The notes below the pieces were generated by a model that saw nothing but the letters and a program-made list of their open reading frames with translations, did no database searches and was not told the DNA's origin. The position numbers were made by a program, and so were the translations under genes. A DNA stretch of 64,000 nucleotides from Tillus elongatus (lineage: Eukaryota; Arthropoda; Insecta; Coleoptera; Cleridae): positions 59,705,968-59,769,967 of the forward strand of contig OZ023269.1 of assembly GCA_964006375.1 (NCBI GenBank). Direction: 5' to 3'. Of this stretch, positions 14,116-26,536 are shown piece by piece (positions within the stretch are counted from its first letter, which is position 1; every line of letters begins with the position of its first letter).

Positions 14116-14377
14116 ATCTTACTATTCTTAAAGCTAACAATATCCTTAATTCTAACAATAACATCTTAAATTACTTAACAGCTATCAAACAATAATACCT
14201 TAAACTATCTAATTAAACTTGTCATACATTTACACCTGCCTTGCCTCCTTTTAATACATATATATCTGTAAAATTTAGTTTCTCCCTGTCTTACAGTGCA
14301 AAAACATTGCATACACCAAAGGTAAGTTGTTGTTTGTGTATATATGTATATGTGGCCCCCTTTAGTAACCATATCAA
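14116..14377. repeat. Direct repeat f2, start of duplication copy 2
   Basis: The same as 13393-13668 except for a small deletion in the GT-rich stretch. It passes directly from CCATATCAA into ATCCCCAATAATAAG, with no (TA)n and no transposon, so it looks like an unoccupied version of the transposon site. Confidence 0.75.
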
Positions 14378-16136
14378 ATCCCCAATAATAAGTTTTTACT
14401 GCTTTAGAGGCTTGCCTTCTGAAGCTAGGAAAAAATTTTATTCACGCTTTTAGTTTATAGCAATATAATCTTTTCCTCTCTTAATACATTTTTTTGCATT
14501 TCAGATTACGGAAATGAGTTATGCTGTGAAATCAGAACTATCATCTGAGACTCAAGTGATCTAGCTGCGAACATGAGAAGTTATTATATTTACGTGTCAG
14601 ATGCACTTATGCATGAGAGACATTATTGTGCTTATAAGCATGTTTAAAAAGATACTAGCGTGCCTACAATTTAGAAGAACACTAGCGTGCCTTTACTTGT
14701 TTTATAAGAACACCGCTGTGCCAATATTTTGTCAATTATGTTTTTGAAGACCACTGCTGTGCCCACAATTATTTTAAGAAAAATACTACTGTGTCTGCAA
14801 ATTTCTGCTACTGTCGAATACTGATCCTGTTTTCATCATTGCTGCATGTTTGTTCCAGCTTCATAAGTGTTCAGTTCTTCGAAGTGTTTATGGCCTTTAT
14901 TTAAAATAGTGCTTCGTTAGTTTAAGTGCTTTACAAAAAAATATGTGTCATGTCAGTGCGTCGATCGTCTGGGATTTCTTCAATTTATATTCCTTTTTTA
15001 ATGTCACGTTTGCCCAAGCAACGTTTGACTTAGTTATTAAGTCTGCATGCTGCATGTTATATGAAATGCCATCAACATCAAATGAAAAATGTTGTTAATT
15101 GACTATGTCAAGGCTAAATTTAGTTTTAAGTATCCCCCCAAGTAAAGTGAGAAATTATCTCTTGCTTTTCAAATTCCTTGTTGTTTAACTTATCTCTTTA
15201 TCATCATTATTTTTATTTTTTTATTACCGAGTTTCCCTTTTCTCATTGCGTGTGTTCATAAGTGTGATAATGAACCGATTTCTATAACGACATGTTCGTA
15301 TATACCCCCATATTTGGACTATTTTTTCTATTGCTGCTGCCATTGTAAGTTTCTATATGTTTCTTTCTTGATATTAGGTCCTTTCCTTTTTCAATTCGTT
15401 TTATTCTTCTGATACCCAACTTTTTTCTTTTTATTAGTCTGAAACCACTATTTATCAGTCGATATATGCTCCATTTACTTGACTTTTTCATCTCATTCCC
15501 CTATATCTTGCAACTACTGTGCACATAATCATCTATATCTATTTTCATTATCTCAATATGCCCTCTATGGGTTTACATATTCACTGGTTAGCTTCTCCAT
15601 CTATTAAATTCATTTCACTGTTCGTACATATATATTTTTGACTTTTCCCATTACTCCTTGATTCAGACGTCCTTATTTAGTTGTCTATCCTACTAAATGT
15701 TCCATAATTTTAACTAATTTTACATAATTGGCCTTGATATCTGTTTTCTTCATATATTTTTCTTTCTTTTTCCTCATTTGTTGGCAGCTCTGGTCCTCTT
15801 ATCTTGGGTTTAAACTTGTCCCCACTACTTCGTTTGTTTCCGATCATATATGTCTTGTTTGACGTGCATTTCTACTGCTTGTTTGTCGTGAGATTCTTCC
15901 CCACGCTTAGCTGGTTACTAACGTTATCTACCTCGGTTTTGAATTTGCCTATACTCTTCTTTCATGCTTGACATTTGCTTTAAATTTTGAATTTTGGCGT
16001 GTTATTTGGTCGAACTAGTTTTGGTTCAATTTATAGACTTAATCCTGGTCTGCAATTTTGAATTTTGATTGTTATTTTATTTCAAAAAATGTTGGTGAGT
16101 TTAAAGACTTCCCAGGTCATTAATTTTAATTTCCTC
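14378..16136 (-). other. Non-coding 3' region of element A (downstream of pol)
   Basis: No convincing gene is seen. It follows pol on the minus strand and should include the 3' untranslated region and the 3' LTR. A run of six G on the minus strand near 15130 could be a polypurine tract. Positions 14650-14800 hold about five diverged copies of a short motif around AGAACACTAGCGTGCC. The small minus-strand frame at 15282-15491 is Lys/Arg-rich and not recognised. Confidence 0.4.
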
Positions 16137-18674
16137 CTATTGTTCAAACTTGTACACATCTGTAATGTTGAAAATTCCTCTGATCTGTCCATTTTGGAGG
16201 TCTGTCAGTAGACAGCTGTTAACTGGTTTCTCATTTTCTATTTTATAAGGCCCTTCGAATATAGGTTGAAGCTTGGCACATTTCTCCAACTCTCGATTTC
16301 CAACTCTGTGTGCTCTCACAATCACAATATCTCCTTTTTTGAACTTCACCCCTTTTTTTATTTTCTTACGCTGTCGGCTCAAGTATTTCTGTGCCTTTCT
16401 CCTGATTCTCTTCCTTACATTCTCAACCACTCTCTCATACGTCAATTTCTCTTCTATTATCCATTTTCTCTCAGGCCTCCTTCCAGTCATCACATACATA
16501 GGTGTCTCTTCCGTGTTCAAGTTATGACATACATTCAGAATTCTTTCAACATTCACCAATTGACTCTCCCATTCTCTCTGGTCACCATTTATCAACATTC
16601 TCAAATACTTGATTACCTCCTGTATATAGCGCTCTGCTGGGTTACTACTAGGGTGTCTTATGCTCGTGTATTGCATTTGGATGCCTTTACTTTCACATAA
16701 TTGTTGTATAGCTTCATTTTGGAAATAGGTGGCGTTATCCAGTAAAATTGTTTTTGGGGTACCTACTTGTTGTATATATAACCTTATCAGTTTCATTACG
16801 ACGTGTTTGTTTGTGTGTTTTGTGGGATATAATTTGATGTATTTGGAAAATACATCAACCATGACCATTATATGCTTGTTTTGTTGTCTACTGGGTATCA
16901 ACTCACTAATGAAATCTATGGCTACTATTTCTAAACACTCATTGGCTGTTATAGTTTTTGGTACTCCCACATTGTGTCGATTTTTGTGTTTATATATTTG
17001 GCATGTTTTACACACTCTCAATGTTCCCTTTATTAACGTTAGGTCTCGTTTCGTAATGTAATTTTCTCGGAATACCATCCATACCTTTCGTGCCCCTATA
17101 TGCCCATTCTCTTCATGTATACTTTTGCTGATTTCTCTCGCCAATTCATTCGTTATCACATATACTTCATACCCATTCACTGTTTTGACAAGCACATTCT
17201 CCTTCTCTTCAGATCCACGTTTTTCTTTCTCACTTAGCATTCTCTGGTCTCTTTCAATCACCTCTTTTGAAAATAAACCCTGATTTTCTGTCAAAACATT
17301 CATACCTGATCTGATTCGTCTAGATTCATTCACATTCTTTCCATCATCCCTCGTCAAAGCATCTGCCACTACATTCAAACTTCCCTTCACATGCCTTATG
17401 TCATACGTGTATTCTTGCATAATTAACACCCATCTATGTATCCGATTGTTTACGAATTTATTCTTGAGGATGCTGATCAAAGCTTGGTGGTCTGTTTCGA
17501 TCACAAATTTATTCCCCAACAAATAAAATCGCAGCTTCTCCACACAAAATACTACACTCACCAATTCTAATTCAGTCACACTATACTTCTTTTCGTGCTC
17601 TTTCGTTACTCTCGACACAAAACATATTGGCACTTCCACTCCCTCTTGCATTTGTACTAACACTCCTGCCAATTTGTTAATTGACGCATCCGTTCTCAAT
17701 GTGAATTCTGATTCATACCTAGGATGGTAAACTTTCAGTCCATTACAAAATTCCTCTTTTATTTTGATAAATGTTACCTCTTTCTCATTGTCCCATTTCC
17801 ATCTTTGATTTTTCTTGAGCATGTTTATAAGTGGGTACAACTTCTCGCTCAAGTTTGGGACCAATCTCTTGAAATAGTTTATCATGCCAATGAATCCTCT
17901 GAGTGTTTTTAAATTTGTAGGGCGTTTAAATTCTCTAATGGCCTCCACACGTTTTTCGTCCATTCTTATTCCCTCTTGGTCAATTACGTACCCCAAGAAT
18001 ACTACCTCTTTTTGATAAAACTGGCACTTCTCTAAATTTATCTTCAAACCAGCTTCGTCTAGGTCTCTTAAAACTGTTTCAACGTGCTCTTGGTGGTCTT
18101 TTTCTTTACTGCTTATCAGTATATCATCAACATAGTGTACCACGAATTGTTCATACTTGTCCAAAATGGTGTGTAGTGCTCTTGTTAGTGCTGCACATGC
18201 GGATTGAATCCCGTAAGGCACTACTGCAAATCTATAGACTACTCCGTCTATCGTAAAACCTGTATAGTCTCGGCTATTTTCGTGTAACGGAATTAGCCAA
18301 AAACTATGCTTCAAATCAATCTTTGTAAATACTTCCGAACATGTTAACCTTCCAAAGATTGAGTCAATGTTCGCTGGGGCTTCATACTGTGGAACTGAAC
18401 AACTATTTATGTTCCTGGCGTCCAGACATAGTCTTAGCTCGCCACTAGATTTTTTTAAGACAACTACTGGATTTATATATGGGGTGTTACTGTTTTCAAT
18501 TATCCCCCTCTGCTTCATTTTCAATATTTCTTCGGCTACTTCTCTTCTGTATTTATATGGAATTGGATATGACTTTGCCTTGAAATTTTCTAACCCTCTT
18601 ACTTTAAACTGATGTACATAATTTTTCGCAACTCTTGTCTCATCTATAATTAACCCTCTGTATTTTTCTAGCAC
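16137..18674 (-). CDS. pol: Element A pol: reverse transcriptase, RNase H, integrase
   Basis: An intact frame of about 845 codons. Reverse transcriptase comes first (LRLCLDARNIN, KIDLKHSFWLIPL, VPYGIQSACA, catalytic YVDDILIS), then RNase H (LRTDASINKLAGVL, ETDHQALISIL, VADALTR), then integrase: an HHCC-type zinc region (HIGARKVW ... CKTCQIYK), and D, D, E in VAIDFISE, LLDNATYF and NPAERYIQE. The frame starts with GTG and opens only shortly upstream, overlapping the protease stop by a few AT-rich bases, so pol is probably made from an upstream start by a second frame change. The motifs place it in Ty3/Gypsy. It is the only complete pol of element A in the window. Confidence 0.93.
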   Translation of the reverse strand: MLEKYRGLIIDETRVAKNYVHQFKVRGLENFKAKSYPIPYKYRREVAEEILKMKQRGIIENSNTPYINPVVVLKKSSGELRLCLDARNINSCSVPQYEAPANIDSIFGRLTCSEVFTKIDLKHSFWLIPLHENSRDYTGFTIDGVVYRFAVVPYGIQSACAALTRALHTILDKYEQFVVHYVDDILISSKEKDHQEHVETVLRDLDEAGLKINLEKCQFYQKEVVFLGYVIDQEGIRMDEKRVEAIREFKRPTNLKTLRGFIGMINYFKRLVPNLSEKLYPLINMLKKNQRWKWDNEKEVTFIKIKEEFCNGLKVYHPRYESEFTLRTDASINKLAGVLVQMQEGVEVPICFVSRVTKEHEKKYSVTELELVSVVFCVEKLRFYLLGNKFVIETDHQALISILKNKFVNNRIHRWVLIMQEYTYDIRHVKGSLNVVADALTRDDGKNVNESRRIRSGMNVLTENQGLFSKEVIERDQRMLSEKEKRGSEEKENVLVKTVNGYEVYVITNELAREISKSIHEENGHIGARKVWMVFRENYITKRDLTLIKGTLRVCKTCQIYKHKNRHNVGVPKTITANECLEIVAIDFISELIPSRQQNKHIMVMVDVFSKYIKLYPTKHTNKHVVMKLIRLYIQQVGTPKTILLDNATYFQNEAIQQLCESKGIQMQYTSIRHPSSNPAERYIQEVIKYLRMLINGDQREWESQLVNVERILNVCHNLNTEETPMYVMTGRRPERKWIIEEKLTYERVVENVRKRIRRKAQKYLSRQRKKIKKGVKFKKGDIVIVRAHRVGNRELEKCAKLQPIFEGPYKIENEKPVNSCLLTDLQNGQIRGIFNITDVYKFEQ

Positions 18675-18702
18675 TTCTTTTATTTGCTTTATAATTATAT
18701 TA

Positions 18703-19346
18703 TTATATTATATTATCCCCATTTTCTTCATATGCTTCTTCATCATATCTGCTATATCTTACTTCACATATAGCTTTTTCTTTATTCTTAAAACCGTGAT
18801 CTTCCATCACTGAACTATTCCTAACTACTCTACCATCCTCCCCATTTTCTTCATATTCTTCAAATTTTTCCATTTTTATTCTCTCGTTGCGAATTATTAT
18901 GTATCTATTCAGGTAATCAATTATAATTTTATGTCTCTCCATTTCATCAGTGCCTATTATTATGTCATATTCCATATCGTCCATTATCAACAGCTGTAGC
19001 TCCAGTTTTTCGTTGTTTATTCCTACTTCCACAGATATCGTCTCACTAATTTCCCCAATTTTCTTTCCCCTAGCATTTACGAGTGTGATTTTTGGTATTT
19101 TTACTCTCCCCACGCTCAAATGTTGTATGATTCTTCCAGAGATAATAGAGGCTTCAGATCCTGTGTCAAATAATATTTTAACCTTTTTGTTAATTACTTC
19201 GCCCTTCAAAATTATCAAACCTACATTTTCTTCTATATTATCTGCCTCTTTGTCGTTTTTAAAGACCTCCCTGGGGTGTTCGTATATACATGTGTTAATT
19301 GCCATGGCGTGTGGGTGATTTGCTCTTACGGGTCGGTACACATTTA
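18703..19346 (-). CDS. Element A aspartic protease
   Basis: About 212 codons. The catalytic triplet is in KILFDTGSEASI at about residue 60, the flap/core region follows, and YDIIIGTDEM near residue 130 matches the second hydrophobic-glycine motif of retropepsins. A 70-residue acidic tail (EEYEENGEDG) has no known domain. There is no ATG in the right place; the frame lies -1 to gag and is entered at the slippery heptamer at 19347-19353. It ends in an ATA/TAA-rich run where pol opens in the +1 frame, which could be a real second recoding site or a length mutation in this run. Confidence 0.85.
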
Positions 19347-20723
19347 AAAATTTGTATGAACAATGGCATTGTCCATACCCCTATTTGGCAGTCTTGCTCT
19401 CGCCGCCTCCACTGCATCACTCATTATTCTAATTCCTTCTTGCTGGTCGTCACCTCTTTGTTTTCGTATTGCCCCTGTTTCAGCGCCTGGTCCTTGATTC
19501 TCTTCCGCAGAATTTCTCATTTGTCTCATCGCATTCACTCTGGCTCTAAATTCATCAGCCCTTTTCTCATCCTGTTGATTGTAATCGTTTCGGTTGTCAT
19601 TTTGTGGCCTTTGCCTCTTATAATTCTCGTTATTTTGATTTTTTTCTCTGTCGTAGTTATTGTTGTCATATCTGTCGTTATACCTTCTTTGTCCATTTTG
19701 AAAGTCCCTTCTTTCGTTGTAGTTGTTCCGTTCATTGTATCTTCCCTGTCCGTTTTGGTAAGTCCTTCCTTTGTAATTTCGGTAATCCCTTCTTTCGTAA
19801 TTGTTATTGTTTCGTCCATAATTTCCGTTCCCGTTGTACTGCCCATTCCTTCTTGATCCTTCTTGGTTCCTTCTGCGCCACTCTTCTCTTCCGGTATTCC
19901 TTTCATTATTTTTGTCCCTCATTGTTCTCTGGACCCGTTGTAGGTAAGTTATGAGTTGGTCCAAGGTTCTTATATTTTGTACCCCTATTATTTCGGATAT
20001 CTCGGTTCTAAAGTGCCTGGCAATGTATACTATTATTTCCTCTTCCTTCATTCTTGGCGTCAGGTGCTGTGCCATGTCATAAATGTGTAACGCATAGCTG
20101 GATAACTCTCTGGGGTCGTTGGGATCGTGTTTGCCAAAGTACAGCTTTTCTCTGACTATGGCCTGCTGTGCTTCTCCCCAGTAATGGCTTATAAACTTCT
20201 CCTGGAAGTCTTCCATATCCTCAATTCCTTCTTCCTTACTGGTGAACCATATTAATGCATCCCCTTTTAAACTCTGCCTTATAATTTCCTTCATGTCCTG
20301 CGCATCATATATGTTCCTGAGCTTGTTCAGGAGGCTCGTAATAAATACTTTGGGGTGTAGTTTGTCTACATGTCCGGTGAATTTGAGTCCAGTATCATTC
20401 GTGGTCTGGTACATAATTCTTTCATTGCCCATACCTGCTCTCATTTGTCGCTCCATTCTCTCTAATTTTTGTTTCACATTATCTTCTACTCCCTCTCTTA
20501 TTTTAATACTTTCTAAATTTAATCTCCGTTCCGTTTCTTCTTTCAATCTTTTTAAATCATCCACATTTACTCTGGCCACTTGCTCCACTCTTTCGACTTT
20601 TTCATTCGTCTCTGTTAGTTTCTCACCTATCTCATTCTGATAGCTCTTTACTTTCCTCTCTATTTCCGTATTCACTCCAATCATCCTCAGATACCTCTCA
20701 TTCCCTATTTGTATAATACCTCC
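19344..20723 (-). pseudogene. Element A copy 2: gag, capsid and basic part, split by element B
   Basis: Counterpart of 424-1803: about 460 codons with a coiled coil, a capsid-like region and an Arg/Asn-rich repetitive tail. It is intact apart from the insertion of element B, at the same base as in copy 1. The missing N-terminal segment is at 26537-27228. Confidence 0.85.
19347..19353 (-). promoter_or_regulatory. Candidate -1 frameshift slippery site, gag-protease, element A copy 2
   Basis: Minus-strand A AAT TTT directly before the gag TAA (19344-19346). After a -1 shift the reading continues TTA AAT GTG TAC into the protease. It is conserved in both copies. Confidence 0.6.
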
Positions 20724-20938
20724 TGACATGTATGTGAATGTCAGTTGTCATATGTACGAGCATGCGCCCTCCAGCGCAGCGTCGACGCATTGTCACAGCT
20801 CGACCATCGCCACTTGCTACCTAGCTGACGGTAAGTCAACATCGTCATTATTATTAAGTTGTTATTCTGTGTTAATAAATAGTTAGTTATTAAACCAGTG
20901 TTATTAATCCTTGCACAAACCCACTTACAGACGTATCA
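20724..20938 (+). repeat. Element B left LTR, copy 2
   Basis: 215 bp, TG...CA, matching the LTR at 1804-2018. The primer binding site follows at 20940. Confidence 0.92.
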
Positions 20939-21199
20939 TTGGCGACGAGGATAACTGATGTGCAAGTGAAACGGTACCGTAAAATCAAAAATAATAAACA
21001 GAAACCGCATGGTGAGAGCCTAGTCGCGTGTGTAAAAATTGTAACTTTCCCTCCTTTTAGTCTACACGAAGAAAAATTTGTGTTGGACGCGCTTAAAACA
21101 AATAAGTTTTGTGTCGAACAGCAATAAAATTTTAGTGTTCCGCGGATATTTGAATCGAAACCACGTGCATCTGTTAATACGCAAATACAACATTTAATA

Positions 21200-22496
21200 A
21201 TGGCGGCGATCGGAAGTATGTCGGAATACAATAACGGAGAAGACTTCAGCGTGTACGAAGAAAAACTATCCCAATATTGTAAGGCAAACAAGGTCGACAG
21301 CGATCTCAAAGTAGCCATGTTAATTAGCCTTATAGGTACACAGACATATAAAGTGCTACGAGATTTATGTTTCCCTACCTTGCCACAGGATAAAACATAC
21401 GATGAACTATGTGCAATCCTAAAAAAGCAATTCAGCCCGCCAATCAACGTTTTCAGGGAAAGAATAGCGTTCTTTAAAGCTCAGTAAGTCAGTCACGAAT
21501 CCTGTTGTGAGTGGTACGCGAGAATTAAGCGTTTGGCATCAAGTTGTAAGTTTGAACACTTAGTTGATACCCTGCGTGACAAATTCATTTGTGGCATGTT
21601 ACCTGGACCAGTATTGGATCGTCTTGTAGAAGAGTCCCACACAAGGAAGATGGAAGAACTTCTAGAAATCGCCGTAGCCAGAGAAGCAACCATCTTAAAT
21701 TCGTCCGAAAATTCAAATTCGGTCAACGCCAACAATGGAATCCATTATTACGGAAATCGGAAACAAGAGTCAGCGCCATCAAGTTCGTACTACAATTCAA
21801 CGCATGACTGTAGCGGCGCCTCCAAACGTCAACTTCAAACGAACCAAAGATTTGACAACAACAATGGCGGACGAGAGCGACAACAGCAGGATCACAGGAA
21901 AATGAAGTGTTCAACTTGTGGGAAAAAACACTTTGGCGAGTGTAAGTACGCCAATTACCGTTGTGTGAAGTGCGGTAAGATAGGACATCTGGTAAGTGTA
22001 TGTAAAAACTCTAATAAGATGACCGTTAATAATGTTGATTATGAACAGGTCTCAGAAAATGAACTTCCAATTTATAATTTAGATATGTTCAGTTCAATTT
22101 CAGGCCCTATGCTAATTGCAGTTAAGTTTAATAATAAGACATTTTCTTTGGAGCTAGATTCGGGTTCTGCAGTATCAACTTTAAAATATGACTGTTTTAA
22201 GAAAAATTTCAATCATATTCCCCTCCACAATACAACCCTAACTTTTAAAGGTTACACTGGTGAGATGATTTTACCTGAAGGTTTTGTCAATCTCAAGGTA
22301 GAATATTTAAATAAGAGTGTAGTAATGAAATTTTTCGTAGTTAAAAATGCAACCACTGGTTTGCTAGGCCGTGATTTTATTTGTAAATTTAATTTGACAC
22401 TAGTCCCTTCTATAAACTCGACCTGTATAAGCGAGTTAAAAGAGACATTGATCAAGCAGTTTCCAGAAGTTTTTGATGGAAAATTAGGGTGTTTTA
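21200..22496 (+). pseudogene. Element B copy 2: truncated gag-protease of the first internal region
   Basis: Gag starts at ATG 21200 and is stopped at 21485-21487 by the same TAA as in copy 1. The frame then runs through the zinc knuckles and the DSGS protease and is cut at 22496 by the internal deletion, before the reverse transcriptase. Past the break, the formal frame reads into out-of-frame gag sequence and ends at 22567. Confidence 0.9.
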
Positions 22497-25400
22497 TCAC
22501 GAATCCTGTTGTGAGTGGTACGCGAGAATTAAGCGTTTGGCATCAAGTTGTAAGTTTGAACACTTAGTTGATACCCTGCGTGACAAATTCATTTGTGGCA
22601 TGTTACCTGGACCAGTATTGGATCGTCTTGTAGAAGAGTCCCACACAAGGAAGATGGAAGAACTTCTAGAAATCGCCGTAGCCAGAGAAGCAACCATCTT
22701 AAATTCGTCCGAAAATTCAAATTCGGTCAACGCCAACAATGGAATCCATTATTACGGAAATCGGAAACAAGAGTCAGCGCCATCAAGTTCGAACTACAAT
22801 TCAACGCATGACTGTAGCGGCGCCTCCAAACGTCAACTTCAAACGAACCAAAGATTTGACAACAACAATGGCGGACGAGAGCGACAACAGCAGGATCACA
22901 GGAAAATGAAGTGTTCAACTTGTGGGAAAAAACACTTTGGCGAGTGTAAGTACGCCAATTACCGTTGTGTGAAGTGCGGTAAGATAGGACATCTGGTAAG
23001 TGTATGTAAAAACTCTAATAAGGTGACCGTTAATAATGTTGATTATGAACAGGTCTCAGAAAATGAACTTCCAATTTATAATTTAGATATGTTCAGTTCA
23101 ATTTCAGGCCCTATGCTAATTGCAGTTAAGTTAAATAATAAGACATTTTCTTTGGAGCTAGATTCGGGTTCTGCAGTATCAACTTTAAAATATGACTGTT
23201 TTAAGAAAAATTTCAATCATATTCCCCTCCACAATACAACCCTAACTTTTAAAGGTTACACTGGTGAGATGATTTTACCTGAAGGTTTTGTCAATCTCAA
23301 GGTAGAATATTTAAATAAGAGTGTAGTAATGAAATTTTTCGTAGTTAAAAATGCAACCACTGGTTTGCTAGGCCGTGATTTTATTTGTAAATTTAATTTG
23401 ACACTAGTCCCTTCTATAAACTCGACCTGTATAAGCGAGTTAAAAGAGACATTGATCAAGCAGTTTCCAGAAGTTTTTGATGGAAAATTAGGGTGTTTTA
23501 AGTATGCAAAGATAAGCTTACATCTAAAGCCTGATGCGGTTCCGCATCATCATAAGCCCAAACCTGTCCCATTAGCGTTACAGCACAAAATTGAACATGA
23601 GTTAAACCGCATGGAGAGCAACGGTATCATAACTCCCGTTATTTCTAGCCCCTGGTCATCATACACAGTACCTGTAATGCGTAAAACTGGAACAATACGT
23701 ATTTGTGGCAGCTATATTAAATTAAACAAACAGCTAGAGTCATACTACTATCCATTGCCAAGCATTGATAGTCTCTTTGCAAAACTGCATGGTTGCATTA
23801 AATTTTCAAAAATTGATCTAAGCGACGCTTACATGCAGTTTCAGCTAGATGAGAAATCAAAATGTTTAGCAACTATATCTACGCATAAAGGACTGTATAT
23901 GATGAATCAGATGCCCTTTGGAATTAAGTGTGCAAGTTTTTATTTTCAAAAGTATATTGACCAGTTGTTCCAAGGAACAAACAACATATTTACATTTCAA
24001 GATGATATCTTAATTGGGCATCGGGAGCATGACAACCATTTAAAAGTACTTCAAAGCGTATTCAAAATATTGTCTGAAGCAGGACTAAAGGTGAATATTG
24101 AAAAATGTAAATTTTTTGAAGACAAGGTATCTTATTTGGGGTTTGTTTTGTCTAAAGAAGGCATTTCCAAATGTGAAACCAAAATTCGAGCCATCAAAGA
24201 TGCTCCTAAACCAACAAATCTCACACAATTAAAGTCGTTTTTGGGTTTAGTTAATTTTTATTCGAGATATATACCTTTAGCTCATTTAGCTGCTCCGTTA
24301 TATAAGCTTTTAAAGAAGAACTCTTAATTTCACTGGTCTTCGGAATGTGAGAAAGCGTTTAGGCATATAAAAAGTCTGTTGTCATCTGATCAAGTACTGG
24401 CATACTTTGATCCGAAGTTACCAATCTTTGTAACAACGGATGCATCTGAAAACGGCATTGCAGCAGTCCTAACTCATAGGATGCATGACGGATCAGAAAA
24501 AATGGTCGCATGTGTCTCACGCACATACAGCAAAGCTGAACAAAACTATGGCACAGTACACAAAGAAAGTCTTGCGTGTTACTATGGTGTAAGGAAATTT
24601 GAGCAATACCTGTATGGTGTGAAGTTCACACTTCGCACTGATCAAAAAGCACTTGTTTCTATTTTGAGCAATAAGAAAGACACTAATCAGACATGTGCAA
24701 ATCGTTTAAAAAGGTATGCCTTATACCTGTCTAATTTTGACTACGAAGTGGTTCACATAAGCGGAAATCAAAATATTATTGCGGACTGTTTGTCAAGGTT
24801 GCCAGTTTCTGAATCTCTGCCAGAAGACACAGACTGGGAAGACCGTATCTATTTTATGGACTTCATGGATCATACACCAATAAGTAACCAAACGGTAAAA
24901 ACCCACACCGAAAATGATGGCATTCTACAAACCGTGATTCGTTGTGTGAAAAGTAATTGGCCTCGGGATATTATATCAGATTTGAAACCATTCTTTCACC
25001 GAAAACATCAATTGAATGTGATCAACAAATGTTTATTTTGGGGAGATAGAATAGTTATTCCTACCTCATTGCAGTCGTTAGTGCTAAGAGAACTGCACAA
25101 TACTCACCAAGGGGTAGTGAGAATGAAATCTCTAGCCAGGCAGTATATGTGGTTTCCTGGGATTGATAAAAGAATCGAGAACTTAGTTGCATCATGCACA
25201 AAGTGTTTACAGACACGTGCAGATCCACCGAAGCAATCAGTTCCCTGGCCCTTAGCCCAAAAGCCATTTGAGACTGTACACATAGACTTTTTCTCTGTAT
25301 ATAATAGAAGCTACTTAATCTTAATCGATTCATACTCAAAATGGATAGACGTATACCCAATGAATGACATGACTTCTGACAACACCATAGCAGCGCTGCG

Positions 25401-26277
25401 AAATTGTTTCACAAGGTTTGGTCTTCCTAATACTGTCGTATCTGATAATGGACCCTCACTAGTGTCCAACCAGATGCAGAATTTTTATAAAAACAATGGA
25501 ATTAGGCATATAACAATTCCTCCGTTTAATCCCCAGAGTAATGGGTTAGCGGAAAATGCGGTTCGCATTATAAAACATAAGTTGACAACAGAGATAGCCA
25601 ATCTCAAAAGAGCAACGAACGAAGTAGACACAATATTAAGTAGGATATTGTTTATGTACCGATCTACTCCTCATGCAACAACTAAGGTATCACCAGCTGA
25701 ACTTATGCTGGGTAGAAAACTAAGGACAAGATTAGATCTACTTAGAGATCTACCCGTGCCACAGCCACAAAGTGATCATACAAAACTTCGAAGAGCGCAC
25801 TTGCCTGGAAAAATTGTAATGGTCAGGGATTATCGAGTACAGAATAAAAAAGGGTGGGCCTTAGCAACTGTGGTTAAGCGTATTGGTGGAGCAGTTTATA
25901 TTTGTAGGACAAATGAAGGCCATGTCTGGAAAAGGCATGTCAACCAGATAATAAGTACTGAAATAGATCCTGTCTCTTTTAACCGAGCATACCCTAATCT
26001 TAGTATTAATGTAGATAAATCTAGTACAACAATTGTAAATAGCTGTAATAAAAACATTGTAGAGAATAGTGTAAGTCCTCAGGCTAGTGCTCCAGACTCA
26101 CCAAATGAAGTCGCGAGCGACACTACGGATGGTTGTAATGTAGACATAAGTAGTTCTAAGGAATACACTCACAAGGAACTATTGGAAATCATAGGTTTAC
26201 CCCATGATTATTGTAAGTCAAAGCCAATTCGCCCTAAGCGAAATATTAAACCACCCCTAAGGTATGGTCATGACTAG
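22497..26277 (+). pseudogene. Element B copy 2: gag (partial)-pol of the second internal region, with a stop
   Basis: Joins in the middle of Gag (ESCCEWYARIKRL) and continues through knuckle, protease, reverse transcriptase, RNase H and integrase. It shares the TAA before RNase H (24325-24327) with copy 1. Private changes include NRMPFG to NQMPFG in the reverse transcriptase, KWIEVYP to KWIDVYP in the integrase, and AGG at the variable integrase codon 25504-25506. Gag lacks its first about 98 codons. Confidence 0.9.
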
Positions 26278-26321
26278 AATTTTATGTAACTGAAATAATT
26301 TCAAATTTAAAGGGAGAGATG

Positions 26322-26536
26322 TGACATGTATGTGAATGTCAGTTGTCATATGTACGAGCATGCGCCCTCCAGCGCAGCGTCGACGCATTGTCACAGCTCG
26401 ACCATCGCCACTTGCTACCTAGCTGACGGTAAGTCAACATCGTCATTATTATTAAGTTGTTATTCTGTGTTAATAAATAGTTAGTTATTAAACCAGTGTT
26501 ATTAATCCTTGCACAAACCCACTTACAGACGTATCA
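26322..26536 (+). repeat. Element B right LTR, copy 2
   Basis: 215 bp with the same ends as the others; preceded by the polypurine tract AAAGGGAGAGATG. Confidence 0.92.

Larger units (their letters stand above)
20724..26536 (+). mobile_element. Element B in duplication copy 2, internally deleted
   Basis: The same insertion as 1804-10988, with outer LTRs at 20724-20938 and 26322-26536 and the CCTCC duplication at 20719-20723 and 26537-26541. A 3372-bp deletion (equivalent to 3577-6948 of copy 1) removed the 3' part of the first internal region, the middle LTR and the start of the second. The break is at 22496/22497. Confidence 0.9.

Noticed and set aside
19341..19341. GTG at the head of the protease frame as a true start codon
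   Set aside because: Eukaryotic translation rarely starts at GTG, and a slippery site gives direct access to this frame.
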